Assembly: GCF_902459465.1 (NCBI RefSeq)
Contig: NC_047065.1
Coordinates: 2,104,309 to 2,168,308, forward strand
DNA length: 64,000 nucleotides
Direction: 5' to 3'
DNA from: Asterias rubens
Taxonomy: Eukaryota; Echinodermata; Asteroidea; Forcipulatida; Asteriidae
Position numbers and translations under genes: made by a program. The notes under the pieces were generated by a model. It was not told where the DNA came from, did not search any database, and saw only the letters and a program-made list of their open reading frames with translations. This document shows positions 10,401-22,400 of the stretch, piece by piece; position 1 is the first letter of the stretch; every line of letters begins with the position of its first letter.

Positions 10401-13400
10401 AATATTTGGTCCTTTGAAAAAAAGTAAACTTTTTGACCTCCAAGGTCTGACCTACATGCACACATGATGTATGCTTTAATAGACTTTTCAGGCTATTTAA
10501 TCATAGTTTTTCAGAACTTTCCAAGGACAAAAAAAAGATAAAAAAATTTAGACTAAAGTAGGAAAAATATCTTGCATGAAGGATCCTCCGAACCGCTGAG
10601 AGGTGGTTCGATCAAACAAATCATTTGAAATCAGCGTCACTTCCACCTTCCACCGTTTTCATAATTCCTCGCAAGACTCACGACTCATCCCAACAAACAA
10701 TTACTCACAGTCGCGGTACATTTAGTCACGGACGAAAACCCTCCGTTCCACTGCCCTACATCTTCACCCCTTCTCTCCCACGACGGCCGATGCCAGAACA
10801 CACTCCAGCCAATAAAGGATCATCCAATTTCCTTGGGATGTCACTTTAGGTTTAGATGGAACAATTAGCGGACCCCCAAACACAAGAAATCGTGTCTATC
10901 ATCAGGGTTTTCTGAAGTATCCTGGCAGAGTCCCCTCTTACTTGCTACCCTCTCCTGGGGGAGCGTGTTTTGGGAAAGCGGGGACAGTGACCGGGCGCTT
11001 GGCTGTAATTCCCTCCTTCTAACGTGTATTGCTTGTTACAGGTAATTATGTAGCGGGTTTTATCGTAGATTTCCTTCAAACTGAGTTTATTCACCTCTAG
11101 GAGACGTGTCTCATAAGTAGTACGAACTCACTCTAATTGACACACATCAGAGAGGCAATGTCTTAAGTTCTTACTAGACTGTGGTGTGTCGATCATTTAG
11201 GGATAAGTTAAAAGTGAAAAGTATAACCTTGGTGAATGATTTGCAGACATTTGTTTAATGAGATAATGTTGCCACTTGTACCACAAAATTACCTATCTAA
11301 TATGAAAAAAAGGTTAGGAGAAAATTATGATTGAAGTTGCACTATAATTAAAACTGCTGTTTTGAGTTTTTAATTTTTTTTTTATCTAAGACAAAAATTA
11401 AGATGACTACTTTATTCGTACAGAACTGTCAATGTGTTTTAATTCCTGCAACCTTTTTAATTAGTAATTAGTAATCACATACTCAGAGTGCTGTGTACAA
11501 ACCAATGCATTAGGATAGGTCACTTTGTGAAATTACTATGCTTCTAGAATCATTAACAAAAAATCCCAACAAATTGTAAAAAGAAACCAAGAGAAAACCA
11601 TAATGGAGTATGACAAAAGTCCGTGGAAAATCTGTTGATACTTAAAGAGTTTGTTAAAGTATATGTGCACATTTTTGGATTGATGTATTTAATTATTAAA
11701 TGTTTCTTTATTATTCTTTACTTTGTGTTTTTCCACATATTGGGCATGGTATCAATAATAGATCTGCCGCCAAAATGATTTCAGATCATTTCAAAACAAA
11801 GTTGGATTTCTGTTGAAATAAAACAACTTTAAGTTCTTTAATCCCGACTCATCTGGAGTTCAAGGTTCACAAGATCACTAACATGAAGGACAAGCCTGAA
11901 CGACGGCCAATCACAGCACACTCATTCACCCCTGATAATCCCAGCATGATGACGAGCGCCTCCTTACAAAACATCTTCAAGAGGTATTCCACAGGGGGGA
12001 AGGAGGCAAAAAAGCACTCGACAGTTTCTGTCAAGCAAGTAACTTATTACAGCAATAATGATTTCCATGATCTGTATGGCGGTCGGGTTTCGACATGAAA
12101 CAAAACTCAAGTCAATCTAGAAGTCTTTGGCGTTCACTCAACGGTAGAACGGCGGGAGACGCTATGTCTACTCTAACCTCTTGTGGTTTGACTGTGACTC
12201 AGTCGAGGAATCCGAATGATTGAAGGGTACGAACAAAATAAAGAAGGAATTCCCAAACCAACGGGGACAACATTTCAAAAACTCCAACTCGCTTTTTTGT
12301 TCTTGTGTCATTTCTGACTGTTATCCAATTAGAAACGTAATCTAATTTGGTGGTAACTTAAAGACTTTGATTGTTTTGATGTTGGATTGATGAAACTTAA
12401 CTTCAGGATATGTACATCATTGATAGTCCTCCAAGGTTTTGTTTTAAAGTATAAGTCACTATTTTGTTTGGAAAAACAAATAATAGTTACATAACTAAAC
12501 TACCAAGGATGTTTATCTGCTGAGCACAGAAGCTTAAAGTAAAAGCTGGTTTAGCGATACACAATACCAGGAATATTACAGGTATTAAACTAAACAATTT
12601 AATATTTGTTGTTAAAACATCATACATTGATTTTTTACATATATCCATTGATTGTTTAAAGTATAACAATCACAATTTTTTCATAATTTCTTTTTAGATG
12701 AATCAAAACAAACCCAATTTGTCACTATAGATGATACATGATCTATGCAAATTTAATCAGATGATTCAGGGTTAAAGGCAGTGGACACGGTAGGTAATTA
12801 CTCAAAATAATTATAAGCATAAAACCTTACTTGGTAACGAGTAATGGGGAGGGGTTGGTAGTATAAAACATTGTGAGAAATGGCTCCCTCTGAAGTGACG
12901 TAGTTTTCGAGGAAGAAGTTATTTTCCGCGAATTTGATTTTGAGACCTCAGATTTAGAATTTGAGGTCTCGAAATCAAGCATCTGAAAGCACACACGTTC
13001 GTGTGACAAGGTGTTTTTTCTTTCAATAACATCTCGCAACTTTGACGACCAATTGAGTTCAAATTTTCACAGGTTTGTTATTTTATGCATATGTTGAGAT
13101 TCACCAAGCGAGAAGACTGGTCTTTGACAATTACCAATAGTGTCCACTGTCTTTAGTAATAAAAAAAATGACTAGAGCAGGATTTGAACCATCGACCTCT
13201 GGATTAACAAGCCAAGAGCTCTAGCCCTATTGGCAGTCTCCATATTATGTCAATATCTTTGTTCAGGTGTGCCAGTCAGAAGCGGTACAACCGCTAAATT
13301 TAATTAGTAGAGCCTAGATCAAGTTTGATTTACAAAATGAAAGAAACACAAACATTGATTAAATTCCCCAAATCACCAGACAGTAGCCCTTTGTCCTTGT

Positions 13401-16400
13401 GTCTAACGATCTACATCTACAGAGCTCATGTCCTTTAGAACTACCTTAATATTCAGGAAATGAAAATGACACAACACAACTCAGCGCTCCCCAGTGAGTA
13501 TCATTGAGTCAGTGGAACCCACGTCCTCAAGGTGCTCTCAGAGAAGTCTGAGATCTTAACTTGAATCAAGTCTGTAAAAGGTAAACCTTTACCTTCACTT
13601 AAAACGACACAATTGGTAATTACTCAAAATAAGTGTTAGCATAAAAACTTACTTGGTATAAGGAGCAATGGAGAGTTGTGAGAAACAGCTCCCTCTGAAG
13701 TAACACAATTTTTGAGACAGAAGTATTACTTCTCACTCCTTGCAACTGATAACCAATCGAGTCCAAATTTTCACAGATTTGTTATGCATATGTTGGGATA
13801 TACACCAAGACGTGAGCAGTTTTCTTTAGGGGCATTTCTATGAGGAAAATAATAATTTGTAAAGGAACTTTGCAAAGCGCACCACAGCAAAAGCACAGGG
13901 CACCACGGCAATTGCTGTGGGTTCCAAGGGTTAATTCGCGGCCTGCATGCATCAAATGAAAAATCTCAAAAAATGCTTGTACTCACTGTGATGACCTTTG
14001 ACCCCAGGGGTAGATGCTGAAAGATCCGGATAGGGCCTCGACGATCTGTCCCGTCAAAAACCACTTTGCCTGTCATCCCTTCAAACTCAGTCTGAGACAG
14101 AGTCTCCATAATAAACCTTTACAGAATCAAAATAAACTTTCTCTTAAAGGCAGTGGACACTATTGGTATTTACTCAAAATAATTATTAGCATAAAATCTC
14201 ACTGGGTAACGAGTAATGGGGAGCTGTTGGTAATATAACACATTGTGAGAAACAATGAAGTAACGTAGTTTTCGAGAAAGAGGCGATTTTCCACGAATTT
14301 GATTTAAAGACCTCATAATTAGATTTTGAGGTCTTGATATCAAGCATCGGAAAGCACACAACTTTGTGTGACAAGGGTTATTTTCTCTTTCATTATTATC
14401 TCGCAACTTTGACGATCAATTGAGCTCAAATTTTCACAGGTTTGTTATTTTATGCATATATTGAGATACACAAAGTGAGAAGAGTGAAATAGTTTATTTA
14501 ATTGGTTGCTTCTATTGATGTCTACTTACTGCATCTCACGATTCTGCCTTGAGACAGTCAGCGCACCTGGGCTTTCGTGCAAGAGTTTCTCATATGCTAA
14601 GGCAAAGGTCCAGACTGCATCATACGCATACGCCGCAAAATCTGTTGCCTGCTTTCCCTAAAAGTAAGAAATGAAAACAATTTTATTGGTGGCATGGCAA
14701 AACATATTTTCTCAAAGAAGGAAAAAAAAAAGAAATAGATTTCCATATGTACAAACCATTATTTGAAAATGTGAGGTCATCAGACTTCTTGGAAAAAACT
14801 ACACTTATGGGATTTTACAAAATTTTTACGTTTCCCCCAACTCTATTGGAAGGTGAGTTGATAACAACCCAAATTTTATTTTGGAGCCCCTCTTTATGTA
14901 TTAACAAGATCCTTTCAGTTTTGTGTATCAAAATGTTTTCAAGTTTGATCTTTGCTTTGTAGTGCAGTGCACTTTGTAGATGCTGCTGGTAATTGTTATG
15001 TTCCTGTTCTTATAATGAATTGCTGTTTTCAAGTATGCTTTTTTGTAATGAACTTTTTCCTAATGTGCGAACCTCCTTTTTAAATATTCCAATATTAATA
15101 TTGAGAAAAACAATAAATATAACTGCTGAAATTTTTTGGGGAAAATATTCAGCCATAATAAACCACAAAAAAAAACTAATTGATATTCATGCAAAAAAAT
15201 GATACAAACAATTTATACAAAAAACACCCAGAAATCTTTTGAAAAACTGCATTAAAAATTAATATTTTGTATCCCCGATGCAAAATTTAACATCTATTAT
15301 ATGCATTAAAAATAAATTGCACATTTCATAATTTCAAAGGCTAGTAACCATTTGAAGTTATTTCATTTATATTTTTTTGCTTATTTTAACATTTAAATCA
15401 TTATTTTCTACACTGTATTTACTGTCAATATTCATATTGAAGTTCTGGAAACAAAAAAAAGTAAAATAAATTTAGCCAAAAACTACCAACCTGATGAATG
15501 AGTTCCCGTTGATATCGTTCGTGCCACTGAGTAGCACTGAGTCCTCCAATCACTCGCTGACCCCCTTCCGCAACACTCATTCTCGATAGACTCATGTAAC
15601 CAGCTACAGCTAGAGCCATCTCATGAGTTCTACAGGGTACCGACTCAGTGGGTTCATGCATATCACTATTGTAGTAGTCGGTGTCCCACCAACCATCAGG
15701 GTAATGTGAGGGTAAGAACCACTGGTAGCCTGCGTAGCCGGTAACATCCTGAATATTGAAACACAATAAAGTAATTGGTGATTGCTGTATTCCGTCTTAA
15801 AGTTGGAAACGTTTATTCAGTTGGGAATTTATTTTAAGGGAGGGTATACCGTTGGTAGTTACTCCAAAAATTCATGACCATAAAAAAAAACTACAGCTGT
15901 TGACAATGTGCAACATTTTGAAAAATTAGTTCCCTCATAGGATATGTGGTTTTAAAAAGGATTCAAAAACATTTCAATCTAAAAAACAATTTTTGCAAAA
16001 AAAGTTTCTCAGATTGTGTTTTCCAATTACGGATTTATTTTCTTCCAATGCAGACATAACGGTAAGAGAGCACTTTTTGAAATGAAATTCGCACAAAAAT
16101 GTAGCCTGCAGGAAAAATACTAAATGCATTGGGGCACCTTGATGACTGGATATGTGTGATTTAAGCCACTACTATTATTATAGTTATTATGGGTGCGTTT
16201 GTTTAGCTTCCCTGGGTCATCCCCGGTCTGCCCCGGTGCGTTCGAAAAGCTTTTGACGTCATTCCAGGGGCTCACCCAGGTCAGCACCCAGTGCCCTGCT
16301 TGTGGAGTGGGTCACTTGGGGGTTGGCCCCAGGTAAACGACGTCACTAAGAGAGCGGTGAGTGTTTGTTCGTTTAGCTCTTGTCAGGGGCTCACCCGAGT

Positions 16401-19400
16401 GAGCACCGCAGGGTAGACCCAGGGAAGCTAAACGAACGCACCCTATATGACAACTAATTTGAGTCTTCACCTGTTGATAAGCTTCACATAGCAGCACTCG
16501 TGCCGCTGCGTCAGAAAACTTTCCAATGATGATACTCGCTCGCTGGTTCTTAATGTCTTGAAAGAAGAGGGCTGGGTTTAGAGGGAGAGGGGTGGTGAAA
16601 CTCTGAGATGAGACGAGAGTTATCTCATGTGACTCAAGAATGTCTTCTACAGCTGAGATGACCTCAAGACTTGAGATTGTACTGTCAGATAACGCTGCAT
16701 AACGCTTCCAGTTGTTGGTCTTGAAGAACTCTATCAATGCATAACTGTAAAATTTAATAAAAATCAAAATTATAGATGTCACTTTTTCATTCATTTTGTT
16801 TATTAAAACAATCAAATCAAAGTAAACCACAAGGGAAACTGACTGTGTAAATTGTTCAATATTTTGGGTTGAACAAAGAAATATTTACAAGAGTGGGACT
16901 TAATATACGTCCATATTAATATGCCAGTCCTCTACCAACTGAGCCTTGTGTCATGGCCGAGGGGGTTAAGAGCACTGGATTCAAGCACTGGTGTTTGATC
17001 AGCAGGGTGTGGGTTCGAATCCCGGTCGTGACACTTAAATTAAAATTGAGGAGGTAGTGCTTTCTGCTCTACTGGCCAGGCTTTGAATTGATGATACCCA
17101 AGCCTACATTCGTATGGACTGTGAAAGGGGTAACCTTGTTTCAGCCCTAGGAGTAGGTGGCAACAGCCTCTGGAAAATATAATTGTAGCCTTGGGAAGTG
17201 GCAACTTGCATATATATATATTTATAAAAAATAAAAAAAACTTCTGTTGGCAACCTCCTTATTGTGTCAATCTCTGTGCCAGTCAGAAGCCACTCAATCT
17301 ATAATTGTTATACAGCCAACATTAGGGCTAGATAGCTCAGTTGGTAGAGTGCCATCCTGTAAAGTCTGGAAGTTGCAGGTTCAAGTCCCACTTTGGTAAT
17401 TGTTCTTTTTTTCCAGCCAAAAATAAAAAGGATAATCACATTTTTGTTAAAAATAGTTTGCAAAGAAGCCCAAACTTTCATGATGGACAGGCAAATACAT
17501 ATCCATATTTATTCAGTTAACTGATGTTTATGACAGAGACTTTAAATAAATTAATACCAAGCTCAAAATCTTACACAGAACTTAATGCACAATTTTTAAA
17601 AGAAGAAAAAAAGAAATGCAAAATGTCTCAATTGTATATTTTACACTTGAAGTGGTCAGAAAAAGTAAGACCTATTAGTAATCCGTTCAGGTCTAATAAA
17701 AAAAGGGAAGCACTTCACCAGCAAACTCCCAGTAACGTCTGACATCTGTAAATCTCCAATAGATCAATATTTTATCGGTGTTGACTTCCAATAATGTTTG
17801 ACACATGCACCAAAAGGCAAGGGACAAAAAAGTTGACGTCCACTTTTGCCGACTTTCGATCCCTCCCCTCCATCAGTTGGCCGCTAGAGACATCATGAGT
17901 CACGCGTATCTCCTCGCTAAGTGCAGGAACAGTTTGTATTTTCCTTAATTTGTGGCATTTGAAGTATGGGAAGTCATCCTAGCCGGGGCAAGGCTGTCTT
18001 GGCTGTGACCTAATGCCTTCCATGTGTCGTTGAGAACACACTATGAAAGTCAAGTCTCCTCAGAAACTCCAACCTCCCTGATGAGCGAAGACTGCTTTGC
18101 CTAGACTTGTGGACAAGACGTGAATGGTCTGTCGCAGTGAGATAGTCGAGTCGCGGTGGTGGCGTAATGATTCAGGTTTCCCCGATCGAATACTGCTCTC
18201 GCAAGATCACTGTTCAAGCGCGAAGCTGCTGGTTGCCAAGTTCTGCTCCCCTGTTAAATGGGACCAGACTCATGAGAGCAGTAGTCTTGCGGGGGCCAGC
18301 AGTCTCGCGAGAATACTGCCAGTGTCGTGGGAAAGGCGAGGAGAGTTGGTCGCTGAGAGAGTCAGAGCGCTATCACCGTGACAGACATTTAATGACTTGT
18401 CCACAAGTCTATGCTATGCTTTGCCCAATTCGATACCTGCTAAATATCACACCCTCCACCCAAGAAAAAATTATTTGATGACGATTTTGACCCCAACCCA
18501 TCTCGTTGGATTTGAGGGGTTGCTAATGATTAACGCTGAATTCCCTGATGAAATCATGATCAAGGTCATGAAACAGGCGTGCTGCGACAAGATTAAAAGG
18601 AATGTCTACCCCCCTCGAAACTTAAAACTGGAACACATTGCGTCGGATTATCACGATCACGTCTATTTGAATGATCTTCAAGAAGTAATATTCGAGGAGT
18701 TTACCCTAAGGGCCATGTCAAACAAAGTAATTCACAGGCAATCAGTTCCAGGGAATCTCTCAGAACTTCGAAAAGGCATTCACATTTGAATCTAGTTCTT
18801 GATTATATATTTTTCTGTAAAAGTTGTACTAATAATAATACCAAAAATTGTATTTTTTAAACTGGTCGCTCTTGAGTGAGAGTATCTTTTTATTTTGTAA
18901 TGCTTTGGCAAAAAAATTAACCTTGTATGTGCACACTTTTTTCTTAGGGATGGTAAGACATTATAAAAACTACTGATATGCTACCAAAGTGGTCCTCAAA
19001 GTTGCCTGTAATGCTGCCTCATGTGACGAAACCCTCACTCAGGATCAAAATAAAATTATGCTACTTGTCCTCTCTAAAGCAACCAACTTGTGGCAGTAAA
19101 TTTTACCCATCAAGATAAATAAACTCTTGTCCTGAAGACGAGCAGAGTATACTGTTCGAAATGTCGAGACCCAACCGGCTCTTTTCAGAGCCAACACTCA
19201 CACAAAAGAGATTTACACATGGTTGTACCCGCAAGTTTACTATTTATTTTTAGTTTCTTCTTATTCTTCTACAACAATTTTTTAACAATTTTTAAAAAGT
19301 TGTTTCTACAAATACCTCGTGAGAAATGTTTTTATTACAGTTCACACAAAAAAGACAAAACTCCCTCTACTAGAAAGTAGAGAAGAAACATGATCTTTCT

Positions 19401-22400
19401 AGAAATTCTAGAAAACTGATAACTCATTATGCTTCCTTGTAAATGTCCATAAAAAGTGAAGTCCAAGACACTGGTTTTATCAGGGAGACTGGTCATTGTC
19501 GGTCATAACACTGGTTAGAAATTTAGCCCCATCAGAAACTATGAATTATTATATAATTCAATAAACAAACTGATTCCTTCACTGAGAAGACAAAACCCCA
19601 ACCCTCTTTCTAGAAAGTAGACAAGAAACAATAAGTTATCAAATGCCTCCTTGTATGTCCATACAAAGTGAAGTCCAAGATGGAAGCTTTAGCAGTAGAC
19701 TGGTCATTGTCGGTCATAACACTGGTTATAAATTTAGACCCATCAGAAACCATGAATCACTGGGGTAAAGATAGGACATGATTCGCTACGGAGGAAACTG
19801 CGTTTTAATCCCAGGGGGGGGGGGGGGGTGCAGAGGATAAATGAGTCGAGGTAGATCGATATCATCTTAACTTCCTGCATCAAGGAGTTGTGCAATTAAG
19901 ATGTTTCACTCATTTATTTGATTGCTAAACAATATCTTCATATTATTCTTCTAGATTCTGGTTGTATTAAACAGGGCTCGAACATCAGATGGACTGTATG
20001 AGCTGAGAATTTTAGCCCCGACCCAGTAAACTCAGGACGGACCAAGTCCAGCGGTCTGGGGTTTTTCAGTTGAATAATAATGCACCATTGTGTTTTATTT
20101 TGAAAAATTTGTTGTAGAATATGTTGTGTTTTTCCCCCTTAATTTTCACAATTTTGCCTGAGTTTGTCTTATCTTGAACCTAAGGGAACTTGGCAACAAC
20201 CAACTGCAGTGCATGCTACAGGACCGCTTTGGTAGCACATGAATAACTTTTCAAACAACGTCTTACGATCCAAACAAATAATATGTGAACATTCAAATGT
20301 GAACGGATTCTCTTCTTGGAGATTGCCTGGAGCTGGTTATTATTACTAGAATTTTATTTCTCTCCACAAGCTCAATAAAATTACGTTTAAGGATGCAAAG
20401 GTGACTAAGTTACTTACGCATCTTCATCTGCACTAGGTATTGTACGAGCAAAGTATGGAAACTGCACGTCACTGGATAGGATGGGTGATTCTGCACTGTA
20501 GCTTATAACAACAGTCTTATAGAGACCAGCTATTAAACCAACAACTTTAGAGTCATCTGACTCCATTGGACCAATCACACCTATAGAAATAGACAATTAG
20601 ATTTGCATATCATACATATTCAAGGTAGATAACTTTTAGAACAATCATAAAACAGGAAAACATCATGTTGCTGGATAGTGTGCATACATACATATTCATG
20701 ATGATGACAAACTTTTAAACCAATCATGAATCAGGAAAACATTATGTAGCTGATAGTATGCATACATACATAATCATGATGTTGAAAAACTTCTAAACCA
20801 ATCATGAATCCGGAGAGCTTAATGTGATATTCATTAGACATAACTTATTTTGACCAATCCATGAACATTTAGGACTAAGAACTTCTTAATTGTGCTAACA
20901 ACTGAAAAAAAGCAAGTATTTAGTAAATTTATTATTAGCTCAGTTGGTAGAGCGCCAACAAGTTGATCAAAAGGTGGCAGGTTAAAATACAGCTCTAGTA
21001 AATTATTCTTTGTTCAAAACAAAACTAATGTTCAACTTTACCCACTCAGTTTCTTTTGTGATTTATTATTTGCTTCAATAAATTGCATTTAAAAACAACT
21101 CGCAGGGATTAAATATAAATTTTTCTCAACGAGCGTATAAAATAGCCAGCAAAACTTGAGAAACAACATACAATATTTGGGTGTTTGAAACCATATTGAA
21201 ATAAAGGTCTGTATGCGTTTGGCAATGATTTTAAAAAAAAATGTATCACTTTTTATCTCCCAGTTTGAATTTTGAGAAGTGTTTAGCTAAAACGGTTTAG
21301 CTCAGATTGTCTATTCCAATTAAGAATTATTCCTCTTGCGTGGACATAACTACTCCATATTCTTGGCAATATCTCAAATTGCTACACCTATTGAAATAAA
21401 ATGTTCACAGGTCACGGTATATATCAACAACTACATATGACTGAAACAAACAAACAAACAAACAAACAAACAAACAGTGGGTTCCAATTACCAACCATAT
21501 ACAATCCCTTTTAAAGGATTCGGGTACTTTTTTCAAAATGTCCACAGATTTACTTTTAACTTACAGGGTTTGTAGAAAATGATTGTGGAAATCTTCCCTT
21601 CAATTATTACTAACTAAGGTTGTGTAGTTTTTGAGAAATGAGAAAAACAAGTAACAAAATAATTTTCGTCTCATGAAGACGAAAATTATTTTAGCATGTA
21701 AAATCCTATTAACCAGTTATGATATTATACCAAAACCATAGCATAACTGGTTAATACGTTTTTACATGCTAAAACTGAGACGAAAATTATTTGTTTTACT
21801 CATTTCTCAAAAACTACAGCATCTCAGTAAGTAAAATTTCAAGGGAAGCTTTCTACTATCGTAATCTTCAAACTTGGTAAGTTTAATGTAAATCTGTGGA
21901 CATTGTGTTTTGTGTTAGGAAAAGGTACATAGACCCTTTAAATTAATAATTGAGACCGGTAACTTTGATGAGAATGAGCGACGACAGACACAGGAAGATT
22001 GTGGAGCCATGCTGGATAAGTAGCAAGTGTGAATCAATTGGGAAAATAAAGTCTTACATCTGTCTCCAATAAAGAAGAGAAATCTAAACATGAGATAAGT
22101 AGATTAGAGAGCTAAGAAAGCAACGGAGGATGACGTATGTGACTTGGAGAGGATAAACAGAGATAAACGGAAGGTGGAGTGGGAATGATTTAAATGTGTT
22201 AATGATTGACAGAGAAAATGTGTAGTTTCCTTCAATTGATTTCAAAACAAATGTCAAATCCTTTTTCAATAATTTATTATTATTAGTTGAGCTGAGGTTC
22301 ATTGAGTACAAACTCAGAGGAAGTAAAACTCGAAAAAAAAAAAGACAAGTTTAAACCACCGACCTCAGAATCACGTGCCGGTGTTCTACCAACTGAGCTA

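Noticed and set aside
11883..12098. 71-codon plus-strand frame with protein-like composition
   Set aside because: No similarity recognised, no splice context and intronic position; it could be chance.
17330..17402. Possible tRNA gene
   Set aside because: A and B boxes are present but the acceptor stem does not pair and the sequence shares leader and tail with other copies, so it is a SINE.
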